From an uncultured Saprospiraceae bacterium (lineage in GTDB: Bacteria > Bacteroidota > Bacteroidia > Chitinophagales > Saprospiraceae): a stretch of DNA of 14,364 nucleotides. Every line of letters starts with the position of its first letter. Position 1 is the stretch's first letter. The position numbers and the translations under genes were made by a program. The notes beneath the pieces were generated by a model. That model saw only the letters and a program-made list of their open reading frames with translations, had not been told where the DNA came from and searched no databases. Shown one piece after another: positions 7,003 through 14,206 of the stretch. The DNA is taken from assembly GCA_937926205.1 (NCBI GenBank), contig CALEYL010000082.1, positions 1 to 14,364 on the forward strand, read 5' to 3'.

Positions 7003-7491
7003 TTAATCGGACATTTCCGGCCACAATCCCAAAGCTTCGTCTTCTTTAGCAGACATGCGCTTTTTTTCTTCCGGTGTTTTGTCTAAGTAGCCGCACAGAT
7101 GCAGCACTCCGTGAGCCATGACGCGCCGCAATTCCACTTCAAAATCAACTTCGAATTGCTGAGCATTTTCGCGAATGCGGTCAATGGAGATAAAAATATC
7201 GCCTTCTATCGCTGTGGCATCCGCATCGGAGTAAGGGAAGGTAATGACGTCTGTGAGGGTATCGTGGTCCAAATAATCCACGTTCATGCGGTGCAGGTAA
7301 GCGTCGCTGGTAAAAATATAAGTGATGGCAGCAGGCGTTTTGCCCTCCTGCTGCAGGGCCTTGCCGATCCATTCCCGGATGCGATCTTCATCCGTTAATT
7401 CAAAATCAATGTCTTCAGAAAAGAAGTTGACGGAATGTTCCGCCTCTTCATTCCATTCTATCTCCCCGTGATCGCCGATTGATGGAGGCAT
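7003..7491 (-). CDS. ybeY: Endoribonuclease YbeY (rRNA maturation factor)
   Basis: YbeY is a metal-dependent single-strand endoribonuclease needed for 16S rRNA 3'-end maturation and ribosome quality control. The 162-residue protein has the metal-binding signature HGVLHLCGYLD (127-137). His127 and His131 are the first two ligands. The third His of the E. coli motif is replaced by Asp137, a substitution I recall as usual in Bacteroidota. LTDVITFPY (79-87) and EGDIFIS (96-102) match the conserved core. About 21 residues precede the usual family start (NFFSEDIDF, 22-30), with no closer ATG or GTG, so the ATG at 7491 is the best available start. A short dispersed repeat lies directly upstream, overlapping the end of the preceding gene. 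Confidence 0.95.
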   Translation of the reverse strand: MPPSIGDHGEIEWNEEAEHSVNFFSEDIDFELTDEDRIREWIGKALQQEGKTPAAITYIFTSDAYLHRMNVDYLDHDTLTDVITFPYSDADATAIEGDIFISIDRIRENAQQFEVDFEVELRRVMAHGVLHLCGYLDKTPEEKKRMSAKEDEALGLWPEMSD

Positions 7492-7498
7492 GTAGTCA

Positions 7499-7519
7499 AA
7501 TGTCTAAAATCTGATGTCT
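7499..7519. repeat. Third copy of the TCTAAAATCTGATGTCT repeat
   Basis: Positions 7499-7519 are identical over 21 nt to 59-79, with degenerate units continuing to about 7534 (GAAATCTCAAATCTT). Unlike the left-end copies it fills the 34-nt gap between two co-oriented genes, and its tail runs through the stop codon (TGA, 7526-7528) of the RsbW-like gene. Confidence 0.7.
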
Positions 7520-7525
7520 GAAATC

Positions 7526-7939
7526 TCAAATCTTAAAATGCATTTCTACAGTTCTGCCGTTGTCCTCAAAACTGATGTTGTCGCAAAGTCTTTTCATCAG
7601 GAAAACACCTCTGCCACCAAGCGTGAGGATGTTTTCCGGGGCAGTTGGATCGGGCACTTTACAGTGGTCGAAACCGCACCCCTGATCGGAGACCCGAACG
7701 GCGAGCTGATTGTTTTGTTTTTTCAGATGAACCTTGACTACTTTGGATTCATCGCTGTTGTTGCCGTGAATGATGGCATTGTTAACAGCTTCAGTGACAC
7801 TGACCAAAATATTGCCGTGTACGTCAGGGCTGATGCGATAGCGTTCGGCTATGCGCGTCACCCATGATTCGATCATGCTGATGCTCGCCGGCCGGGAAGG
7901 CAGTTCGAGCATAATGGCTTGTAGTGTGTTTGATTTCAT
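7526..7939 (-). CDS. RsbW/SpoIIAB-type anti-sigma factor serine kinase
   Basis: A 137-residue GHKL-fold ATPase of the RsbW type. Family members phosphorylate an anti-anti-sigma (STAS) partner or hold a sigma factor or other target. ATP-binding motifs are complete: N box VTEAVNNAIIHGN (48-60, Glu50 and Asn54), G1 box VSDQGCGFD (83-91), and G2 box GGRGVFLMKRLCD (108-120). No sigma factor, STAS protein or PP2C phosphatase is visible in the window, so its partner is encoded elsewhere. Bacteroidota often use these kinases in partner-switching signalling. The frame is open to a GTG at 8077, with another ATG at 8002. I chose 7939 because it gives the family length and because the upstream part contains a 16-bp hairpin. 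Confidence 0.9.
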   Translation of the reverse strand: MKSNTLQAIMLELPSRPASISMIESWVTRIAERYRISPDVHGNILVSVTEAVNNAIIHGNNSDESKVVKVHLKKQNNQLAVRVSDQGCGFDHCKVPDPTAPENILTLGGRGVFLMKRLCDNISFEDNGRTVEMHFKI

Positions 7940-8018
7940 CCCTCGGCTAAGTTGTGTTCCGGTTGAAGAAATAATGGTTCGCTGATTTTTTGATATGTTC
8001 ATCGGAAACAAACGGGAA

Positions 8019-8072
8019 TTTTCAGGAGCATGATTTTCTTTACGGATACTCAGACGATCATACTCCTGAAAA
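8019..8072 (-). repeat. 16-bp intercistronic hairpin
   Basis: Inverted repeat with arms TTTTCAGGAGCATGAT (8019-8034) and ATCATACTCCTGAAAA (8057-8072): 15 of 16 positions are complementary and the 16th can form a G-U pair in RNA. The loop is 22 nt. It lies between the stop of the DUF4175 gene and the RsbW-like start. No T-run follows on the minus strand, so it resembles an RNA-stabilising or processing hairpin more than a classical terminator. Confidence 0.6.
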
Positions 8073-8081
8073 GTCACTTTA

Positions 8082-11000
8082 TTATTTGGCCTTCAATGAT
8101 TTGAAGTAATCTTCCACCAATTGTTTGTAATAGGGCTTCAAAGCAGGCGACACCGTTTTGTATTGTTCGATCTCTGCCTCTCGTTTTTTGATGTATTCTT
8201 CGAGTGAGGGGGGCATTTTGCGCTCTTTTTGCGACGCCGTTTCGGCTTTGCGCTGTTCGTCCAAACCGCGTTCGCGTTCTGCTTTCTCATTTTCGAGCAG
8301 TCGCGTCAGGATTTCTTCCTGGCGTTTGAGCGTTTCGTTGTTCAGTCTTTTGTTGACCAGGTCAATTTCTACTTTATCCATCTGATCCATAACATCCTGC
8401 AACTCTTTGCTACCCTGGCCTTTTTTCTGCAGCTCCTGTTGCTTTTCCCGCAGGGCTTTGCGCAAAGCGGCCTGTTTGGCTGCCATTTGAGCAAACTCTT
8501 TGCTGGTTCCGCCTTTGCCTTTTTGCAGCCCCTCTTTCATCTTTTTCATCTGCTCGTTCAGATCCTGCTGCCCCTGCGAAATTTTATCGGAAGGCTTTTT
8601 ACCGCCTTTGCCGTTCGGATTCGGGTTGTTGCACATCTGGTTGCCTGACATCATTCCCGACATTTGCTGCTGCATCTGGTTCATGACCTCGCTGAGCATA
8701 AGCGCCAGATCGTTGATGTTTTTCATGCCGCGCTGCTGATACTCCCCGGCCTGCAATTTTTGTCGTTCTTCCAGTTCTCTCAGCGATTCGCGCATGTTTT
8801 GTTTGATGTCAGATACCTTTTCAGTAACAAAAGATTCTATCTGAAACACGCGCTTGCTCAGGGCCTGAAGGCTGTCTTCCACCAAACGGAAATCATCCTG
8901 AAGCTTGAACTGTCCCTGCGTGAGGGCCACATATCTTGGCGTATTGATTTCAACGGCAGAAAACTGCTTGATCAGGTCTTCCTGGTCGAATGACAAACCC
9001 ACCAGGTTTTCGAGCAACTGGCGCAGCGATTTCATGTCTTCCTCCATTTGCTCCATTTCGCCCGACTCCATTTCCATCTGCATGGCGTTCGCCATCTCTT
9101 TCATTTTGCCGGCTGCGCTCTTTTGCGACTTGGATGCTTTTTTATTTTGCTGCTCTTTTAATTGTTGCTGGCTGTTGTTGAGGTCTTTCTGGATATCGTC
9201 CATCTGCTCATCTTTCTTCTCCATATCCCTCGGCGTTTCCAACTCTTCATTCTTCTTTTCAATTTCCTCCATCTTCTCCTCGAGCTTATCAAACTTCTCG
9301 TTGATTTCTTCCTGCTCTTTCTTCAATTCCTCCTGACTGGCTTTATCCTCCTCGGTTTTTTCGCTCAGTTTTTCCTGTTCCTCAGCCAGTTTATTCAACT
9401 CATCAATGGTTTCATTCAACTCCTGCTCCAGTTCCAGTTGCTTGAACATCTCCAGCATCCGGTCCAGTTCTTTCTCCATGTCTTCATCCTGGAACTGAAA
9501 ATCTTCCATCATTTCCAGCGCGCCTTCTTTCTCCAGTTCCTGCAACAACTCTTCAATCTGCTCCATGAGGTCTTTCATTTCCTCACTCATGACCTGATCG
9601 AACAATTCCTGGAGTTTCTCCTGCTTGTCCATGATCTTCTGATCAGTTTCGCTGAATTCCTCCTGATTCTTTTTGTTTTCGTCAAAAGACTGTTTGGCCT
9701 GGTCAATCTGCTTTTCCAGTTCCTTCTGGCGGTCGAGCAGTTTTTCCAGTTCCTTGCGGCTTTTCCAGTCGAGGTCTTTTTCCTGCAGGAGTTTTTCCCG
9801 CATTTTTTTCATATCCTCCTGAATTTTGCGCGATTCTTCCAGCGCTTTTTTCAGGTTGTCTTTGATTTGCTGGTCATTTTGTTCAGCCATCTGCTTGAAT
9901 TCCTCCACCGTAGGGATGGCCAGTATCATCAGGTTGGTGCGCGCCGATTTGCGGCCATTGACGCCATCGTTGTCGAAGGTTTCAAAATAGTAGATGACTT
10001 CGTCGCCGGGTTTAAGGTCAAAGTTGGCGGCGTCAAACGTATAATCGTAGCGGATGTCTTTCGTTTCCGGCTTCTTAACGACAGCTGTTTTCAGATCGCC
10101 TTCCTTGCCACCGGCGCGCTTGATGCGGTAATTGAACGTCAGCGCCGTCAGACCGTAGTCGTCAGAAGCTTCTCCGGCAAAATAAAGCAGTTTGCGGTCA
10201 GTGCTGTCCTGAAATTTTTCCACCGTAATGTTGGGATACAAATCAGGAATCACAGTGATGGTATAACTAACCGAATCGGCATTGGGCAGGCGGGCATTGG
10301 AGATGTACACCTTATAAGCCTCGTCTTTGGAGGCGCGTTTTTTAAAGGTAAACAGGTCGTCTGAAAAACGCTTTACAGCTTGTTTCTGATTTTTATCTCC
10401 GGAAAAGACGATCTGGATATTGTCGGTATGCTGAGCATTGAAGATCCAGTCGATGTTGGTACCTTCGGGAATCACAAAATCTCCGACGCTGTTCAGACTT
10501 TCATCCTTGCGGCCGGTATAGCCGGGATAGTCTAATTTTACTTCAAACCCAAGGATGTTCGGCTTTTCCAGAACATCGAGCGTATATGCCTCCGAGCGCA
10601 CGCTGGCGGCTGTCAACTCAAAATCGAGGTCTTTCTGCACGTTGCTGAAGCGGTAAACAAAGTGATCGGCAGCTTCTTTCGTAAGCCGGTAGGTATAATT
10701 GTCGACATCAATAAAGACTTCATTGGGCAATTGTTCCCCTTCAATGGTGACATCGAGCTGAAAATCGCCAAACTGCATCACCGAAAGGGCGTCTTTGTCT
10801 ACTTTGAACCGGAATGGCGCCGGTTTTTCAAATTCTTTGCCGCTGATGAGGCGCGCGGTACTGTCTTTGATGAAACTGGGCGCCGCAACCAGCATAACCA
10901 GCAACAACAGCAGTGGCGGCAGGGCATAACGCAGGTATTTTTTATTCTGGGCCAGGTTGATGGCCGCTTTAAACGGGATCGGCTTGATTTCTTCCGACTT

Positions 11001-11411
11001 TTGCTCGATACTCGCTAAAATCAATTCTTTCTGGTCGGCGTGGTCGGCTTGCTGGTGCAGCTGCAGAATGTTCAGCAGTTTGTCTTTGATGTCGGCAAAG
11101 TGATCGCCCACAATGATGGCCGCGCGTTCGTGAGAAATGACGCCGCCAAGCCGGAAGTAGTGCAGCAGGGGCAAAACCACCCAATACCCCAACGACAGGG
11201 CGCTTATACCCAGAAAGGAATAAAACATCGCTTTGCGGGTACCGACAGAAAAATAAAAATAGTGCTCCAGAAAGTTCAGCCCGAGGAACAAAACCAAAAG
11301 AACGGCTACGCTGTAAAGCGAACCGCGGATGAGCTGATTGATATAATACTTGCGAATGAACTGGTCTAGCTTCTCAATTAACAGGTGATAATTGTCGTGG
11401 TACATGGCCAT
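8082..11411 (-). CDS. DUF4175-family large membrane protein with long coiled coil
   Basis: A 1109-residue protein that I recognise as DUF4175-like, function unknown. It has three N-terminal transmembrane helices (about 32-52, 62-84, 160-180). A beta-rich, probably Ig-like extracytoplasmic region (about 190-500) contains LDYPGYTGR (293-301) and ASDDYGLTALTF (415-426), patterns typical of the family. A long Glu/Lys/Gln-rich coiled coil then runs from about 500 to 800. Residues 870-1095 are a second helical part, interrupted by a Met/Gln-rich and Gly/Asn/Pro-rich linker (905-945). The C-terminal ~30 residues (ending YYKQLVEDYFKSLKAK) are less charged and may form a docking segment. It resembles an envelope-spanning scaffold. 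The start is ATG 11411, with a second ATG two codons in. It heads the minus-strand series and is followed by a hairpin and the RsbW-like gene. Confidence 0.85.
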   Translation of the reverse strand: MAMYHDNYHLLIEKLDQFIRKYYINQLIRGSLYSVAVLLVLFLGLNFLEHYFYFSVGTRKAMFYSFLGISALSLGYWVVLPLLHYFRLGGVISHERAAIIVGDHFADIKDKLLNILQLHQQADHADQKELILASIEQKSEEIKPIPFKAAINLAQNKKYLRYALPPLLLLLVMLVAAPSFIKDSTARLISGKEFEKPAPFRFKVDKDALSVMQFGDFQLDVTIEGEQLPNEVFIDVDNYTYRLTKEAADHFVYRFSNVQKDLDFELTAASVRSEAYTLDVLEKPNILGFEVKLDYPGYTGRKDESLNSVGDFVIPEGTNIDWIFNAQHTDNIQIVFSGDKNQKQAVKRFSDDLFTFKKRASKDEAYKVYISNARLPNADSVSYTITVIPDLYPNITVEKFQDSTDRKLLYFAGEASDDYGLTALTFNYRIKRAGGKEGDLKTAVVKKPETKDIRYDYTFDAANFDLKPGDEVIYYFETFDNDGVNGRKSARTNLMILAIPTVEEFKQMAEQNDQQIKDNLKKALEESRKIQEDMKKMREKLLQEKDLDWKSRKELEKLLDRQKELEKQIDQAKQSFDENKKNQEEFSETDQKIMDKQEKLQELFDQVMSEEMKDLMEQIEELLQELEKEGALEMMEDFQFQDEDMEKELDRMLEMFKQLELEQELNETIDELNKLAEEQEKLSEKTEEDKASQEELKKEQEEINEKFDKLEEKMEEIEKKNEELETPRDMEKKDEQMDDIQKDLNNSQQQLKEQQNKKASKSQKSAAGKMKEMANAMQMEMESGEMEQMEEDMKSLRQLLENLVGLSFDQEDLIKQFSAVEINTPRYVALTQGQFKLQDDFRLVEDSLQALSKRVFQIESFVTEKVSDIKQNMRESLRELEERQKLQAGEYQQRGMKNINDLALMLSEVMNQMQQQMSGMMSGNQMCNNPNPNGKGGKKPSDKISQGQQDLNEQMKKMKEGLQKGKGGTSKEFAQMAAKQAALRKALREKQQELQKKGQGSKELQDVMDQMDKVEIDLVNKRLNNETLKRQEEILTRLLENEKAERERGLDEQRKAETASQKERKMPPSLEEYIKKREAEIEQYKTVSPALKPYYKQLVEDYFKSLKAK

Positions 11412-11688
11412 TGCTTACTCTACTTTTTAACAACGATTAGAGAACGTCTCTTTCTGTAATCCCGCTTATTTGTTACAAAATGCATGCCATTCAAACGAGC
11501 GGGGCACGCGGAAACAGGGTCACCTTTGCGCAGCAAGACGACATGATAGTAACGCCTTTAAGCCCGAAAAGGTTATTTTTTTGGTTTAATGAGGAAAGTT
11601 GGTAAGTGCTAAGAGGCTCGAAAGTTAGGGAAGATTTGGATGCCTGTCAAGGGGGGAAGTTGTTAATCACCCATTTTATCCGAAAAAG
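11412..11688. other. Non-coding spacer upstream of the DUF4175 gene
   Basis: About 280 nt with no convincing gene. It contains a small inverted repeat, AGAGA-ACG-TCTCT (11440-11452), just upstream of the DUF4175 start. A near -7 match, CACCTTTG, lies at 11521-11528 on the plus strand and is followed by a 20-codon open frame from ATG 11543 (MIVTPLSPKRLFFWF...). I see no good TAnnTTTG element on the minus strand for the DUF4175 gene. Confidence 0.4.
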
Positions 11689-11721
11689 AAAAAGCCCCGA
11701 CGTGCTGTCGGAGCTTTTTTT
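11689..11721 (-). terminator. Rho-independent terminator of tRNA-Asn
   Basis: Arms 11689-11701 and 11707-11719 pair over 13 bp with one G-U, around a 5-nt loop. The core on the minus strand is GCTCCGAC-AGCAC-GTCGGGGC. T-runs flank both sides (TTTTTC on the minus strand, seven T on the plus strand), so it could act in either direction. It begins 2 nt after the tRNA 3' end, so the tRNA precursor tail is essentially the hairpin. Confidence 0.8.
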
Positions 11722-11722
11722 G

Positions 11723-11796
11723 CGCCTCCTCAAGGACTTGAACCTTGGACCTACGGATTAACAGTCCGCCGCTCTAACCGGCTGAGCTAAGGAGGC
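11723..11796 (-). tRNA. tRNA-Asn (anticodon GTT)
   Basis: A complete 74-nt cloverleaf. The acceptor stem is GCCTCCT/AGGAGGC with discriminator G, as expected for tRNA-Asn. The D arm is GCTC/GAGC with a 9-nt loop. The anticodon stem GCGGA/TCCGT (closing G-U) encloses loop CTGTTAA with anticodon GTT. The variable loop is 5 nt, and the T arm is CAAGG-TTCAAGT-CCTTG. The CCA end is not encoded (GCAAAA follows), so it must be added after transcription. It stands as a single-gene unit with its own promoter and terminator. Confidence 0.97.
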
Positions 11797-11837
11797 ATTT
11801 TGGTACTTGATTTTGCCCTTTCTTCAAAAGGCGAGCG

Positions 11838-11868
11838 CAAATTTATTACGATCCGATTAAAAGCGCAA
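11838..11868 (-). promoter_or_regulatory. Promoter of tRNA-Asn
   Basis: On the minus strand, TTG (11866-11868), 20 nt of spacer and TAAATTTG (11838-11845) fit the TTG-N17-23-TAnnTTTG consensus. The -7 element lies 41 nt before the tRNA 5' end. It partly overlaps the upstream region of the divergent PfkB-family gene, where AATCTTTG (11867-11874, plus strand) is a one-mismatch -7 candidate. Confidence 0.6.
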
Positions 11869-11940
11869 TCTTTGTGCGATATTTTTTTTAATTAGACAGT
11901 GATATATTTTTTTATTGCTGAAAATCAACCTGTTACGATC

Positions 11941-12852
11941 ATGAGTTTGTTGACCGTTGGCACTGTAGCTTTCGATGATATTGAAACGCCGGGCGGCCGG
12001 GCCGAAAGAGTGGTGGGTGGAGCAGCCACTTACATCTCTTTAGCTGCCTCCTATTTTACCAAAGATATCCGCATCGTTTCGGTGATCGGAGATGATTTTC
12101 CAACTGAAGAATTGAGCGATATGCAATCGCGGGGCATTGATTTGCAGGGATTGCAAATTCGCAAAGGCGAAAAATCTTTTTTCTGGGCAGGCCGCTACCG
12201 CAACAACATGAACGAACGGGATACCCTGATCACCGATTTGAACGTACTGGCCGACTTCGACCCGGTTTTACCCGATTCTTATAAAGAGGTTCCATTTCTC
12301 ATGCTGGGCAACCTGACCCCGGCGGTGCAACAACGTGTCATCGAACAAATGACCAAGCGCCCGAAGCTCATTGCCCTGGACACCATGAACTTCTGGATGA
12401 ACTCGGCCATGGAAAGCCTGCTCACGGTGCTGAAAATGATAGACATCCTTATTATTAATGATGAAGAAGCCCGGCAGCTTTCCGGCGAATACTCTTTGGT
12501 GAGGGCAGCACGCGCCATACACGCCATGGGGCCCCGCTTTCTGGTCATCAAAAAAGGCGAACACGGCGCTTTGTTGTTTGAAAACGACCAGGTCTTTTTC
12601 GCTCCGGCATTGCCTCTGGAAGAAATTGTGGATCCAACCGGCGCGGGTGATACTTTTGCCGGAGGCTTCATGGGCTACTTAGCCAAAACGGAAGACACTT
12701 CTTTTGAGAATATGAAACGGGCGGTTATCCACGGCTCGGCCATGGCTTCTTTCTGCGTGGAAGCGTTCAGCATCGAACGTTTGAAAGCGCTGACGGAGGT
12801 GGAGATCAACGACCGCATCCGCCAGTTTGCCCATTTAGTCAATTTTGATTAA
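11941..12852 (+). CDS. PfkB-family carbohydrate/nucleoside kinase
   Basis: A 303-residue ribokinase-fold kinase that transfers phosphate from ATP to a sugar or nucleoside hydroxyl. The C-terminal PfkB signature is intact: DPTGAGDTFAGGF (231-243), with Asp237 as catalytic base and the GAGD anion hole. The N-terminal substrate-side motif is VVGGAATYISLAASYF (24-39), and LIINDEEARQLSG (170-182) is the usual central motif. The substrate cannot be inferred. The frame opens at a GTG (11899), but the ATG at 11941 gives the family start MSLLTVGTVAFDDIETP. The gene is single, divergent from tRNA-Asn and convergent with the phosphotransferase gene, so context does not indicate a pathway. Confidence 0.93.
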   Translation: MSLLTVGTVAFDDIETPGGRAERVVGGAATYISLAASYFTKDIRIVSVIGDDFPTEELSDMQSRGIDLQGLQIRKGEKSFFWAGRYRNNMNERDTLITDLNVLADFDPVLPDSYKEVPFLMLGNLTPAVQQRVIEQMTKRPKLIALDTMNFWMNSAMESLLTVLKMIDILIINDEEARQLSGEYSLVRAARAIHAMGPRFLVIKKGEHGALLFENDQVFFAPALPLEEIVDPTGAGDTFAGGFMGYLAKTEDTSFENMKRAVIHGSAMASFCVEAFSIERLKALTEVEINDRIRQFAHLVNFD

Positions 12853-12855
12853 TGC

Positions 12856-12973
12856 GTCTGTTTTTAGGGTCCGATAGCGGCGTTATGCGAAGGCCCAAAA
12901 TCGGTCATTTACACGAGTAAACTCCCGTTTTTGGGCCTTCGTAAGCCTTGCTCTCGAACCCTAAAATCCAGAC
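12856..12973. repeat. Long imperfect inverted repeat between convergent genes
   Basis: Arms 12856-12900 and 12928-12973 are complementary over most of 45 nt, with a 27-nt loop. The inner 13 bp, CGAAGGCCCAAAA (12888-12900) and TTTTGGGCCTTCG (12929-12941), are perfect. The outer ends GTCTG/CAGAC and TTTTAGGGT/ACCCTAAAA also match. It fills the space between the kinase stop and the phosphotransferase stop, so the simplest role is a bidirectional transcription terminator. The length of the outer pairing exceeds what termination needs. No target-site duplication is evident. Confidence 0.75.
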
Positions 12974-12996
12974 ACGGAATAAATAGACAAACGGTA

Positions 12997-14070
12997 CTAT
13001 TTAGCGCGGGCAATCACCCGCTTACAGCGCCAGCAAAGGTAATTGGCCAAAAGCCAGAAATTCCGATAGGCCTTGTTGTGCGTTTGCCCGTGGTGGTAGC
13101 GGTAGTAAATCTGCTGTACGATGACCGCTAAGCGAAACAGGCCATACACTTCATAAAAAGTAAAATCTTCGGCGCGAAAGCCCATCTTGTTGCAATAGTA
13201 GTCCACCACCTCCTGCCGGGTCAGCATGCCGGGCAGGTGGGTCGGCTGGCGGCGCAGCATTTTATGGATGAAATCATCGTCGGCCTGCACCCAGTAGGCC
13301 AGGGAATTGCCCAAATCCATCAGCGGATCGCCGACAGTCGCCATTTCCCAATCCAAAACCCCGACCACCCGCATCGGGTCGTCCGCAGCCAGCACGACAT
13401 TGTCAAAGCGAAAATCGTTGTGAATGAAGCAGGTCCGCTCGGTTTTCGGGATATTGGCGGCAAGCCAGTCCATGATGTAGCGCCCGGAAGGTACATTCCA
13501 GGTTTTTGCTTTTCGGTAGCGGTCCGACCAGCCGGAAATTTGCCGCTGGGCATAGCCGGCGCCTTTACCGAATTGCAGCAATCCCGCCTGCTCTGGCTCG
13601 ATTTGGTGCAGTTCGATGAGTTTGTCCAACACATTCAGGCACAGTTGCCGTATTTGTTCGGGCGATAAATCCAGGTCCTTTGGCAAATTGGCGCGGGGGA
13701 TGATGCCGCTGAGTTTTTCCATCACGTAAAATTCCCGGCCGATGAGGGTCGTATCTTCGCAAAAAGCAATCATTTCGGGCACGTAAGGGTACACCGGTTT
13801 CAGTTGCTTCATGATCCGGTATTCCCGATCCATGTCGTGTGCGCTTTTGGCTTTTGTGCCTTTCGGCGGGCAGCGGAGGATGTATTCCGCGTTGTCAAAC
13901 TGAAGCAGGTAGGTCAGGTTGGACGCGCCGCCCCGAAATTGCCGCATGCGTAATTCCCCTTCCAATCCCGGCAAATGCCGGTCAAGAAATTCCCGGATTA
14001 CGACGAGGTCCAGTGCATCTTCGCTACGCACGTCCTGGGGCCGGTCTATCCATTTTTTTGATGCTTCCAT
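12997..14070 (-). CDS. APH-fold phosphotransferase (ACAD10/LvaA-like)
   Basis: A 357-residue protein kinase-like phosphotransferase of the aminoglycoside phosphotransferase superfamily, in the subgroup related to the kinase domain of ACAD10/ACAD11 and to bacterial LvaA. Members of that subgroup act on hydroxyacyl-CoA substrates, not antibiotics. Motifs: glycine loop FRGGASNLTY (45-54), YILRCPPKG (63-71) with Arg66 near the usual nucleotide-binding Lys position, catalytic loop FIHNDFRFDN (215-224, Asp219), and metal-binding VLDWEMATVGDP (238-249, Asp240). The family's usual Gly before the catalytic Asp is Asn218. No acyl-CoA dehydrogenase gene is adjacent within the window. The ATG at 14070 is preceded by AAAGGA at Shine-Dalgarno distance and by a TACCTTTG -7 element. 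Confidence 0.9.
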   Translation of the reverse strand: MEASKKWIDRPQDVRSEDALDLVVIREFLDRHLPGLEGELRMRQFRGGASNLTYLLQFDNAEYILRCPPKGTKAKSAHDMDREYRIMKQLKPVYPYVPEMIAFCEDTTLIGREFYVMEKLSGIIPRANLPKDLDLSPEQIRQLCLNVLDKLIELHQIEPEQAGLLQFGKGAGYAQRQISGWSDRYRKAKTWNVPSGRYIMDWLAANIPKTERTCFIHNDFRFDNVVLAADDPMRVVGVLDWEMATVGDPLMDLGNSLAYWVQADDDFIHKMLRRQPTHLPGMLTRQEVVDYYCNKMGFRAEDFTFYEVYGLFRLAVIVQQIYYRYHHGQTHNKAYRNFWLLANYLCWRCKRVIARAK

Positions 14071-14078
14071 AAGTTAGG

Positions 14079-14084
14079 TCCTTT
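14079..14084 (-). promoter_or_regulatory. Shine-Dalgarno-like AAAGGA before the phosphotransferase gene
   Basis: The minus strand reads AAAGGA followed by 8 nt and the ATG at 14070. This is unusual for this window, where most starts show no purine-rich ribosome-binding site. It supports the assigned start. Confidence 0.45.
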
Positions 14085-14107
14085 CTTTTGCCGAAAAAGC
14101 TGGTCTG

Positions 14108-14115
14108 CAAAGGTA
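14108..14115 (-). promoter_or_regulatory. -7 element TACCTTTG before the phosphotransferase gene
   Basis: The minus strand reads TACCTTTG, an exact TAnnTTTG match, 37 nt upstream of the ATG. No TTG is present at the expected -33 position. Confidence 0.45.
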
Positions 14116-14206
14116 CTGACATTTACCACTGCTCGCGCGACGGCTCCCGTCCACAGCTGTCTGGAATCTTGCCAGAGGTTAGGGTTTTCAGGAATCAGGT
14201 ACAGTA

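Noticed and set aside
7940..8077. 46-residue N-terminal extension of the RsbW-like protein from a GTG start
   Set aside because: The extension resembles no part of the family, contains a 16-bp hairpin, and would make the protein longer than usual. The ATG at 7939 is preferred.
9162..10364. A 400-codon plus-strand open frame rich in Leu and Phe, looking like a membrane protein
   Set aside because: It is the antisense of the Glu/Lys/Gln coiled coil of the DUF4175 gene. GAA, GAG and AAG codons read as TTC, CTC and CTT on the other strand, which produces artificial hydrophobicity.
12856..12973. Integron attC site, suggested by GTTATGC in the left arm
   Set aside because: An attC needs RYYYAAC on the left and GTTRRRY on the right. 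The order and strand here do not fit, and there is no cassette array or integrase.
12997..14070. Aminoglycoside resistance gene
   Set aside because: The fold is shared, but the motifs fit the ACAD10/LvaA-like metabolic subgroup, and the context is core genome without mobile elements.
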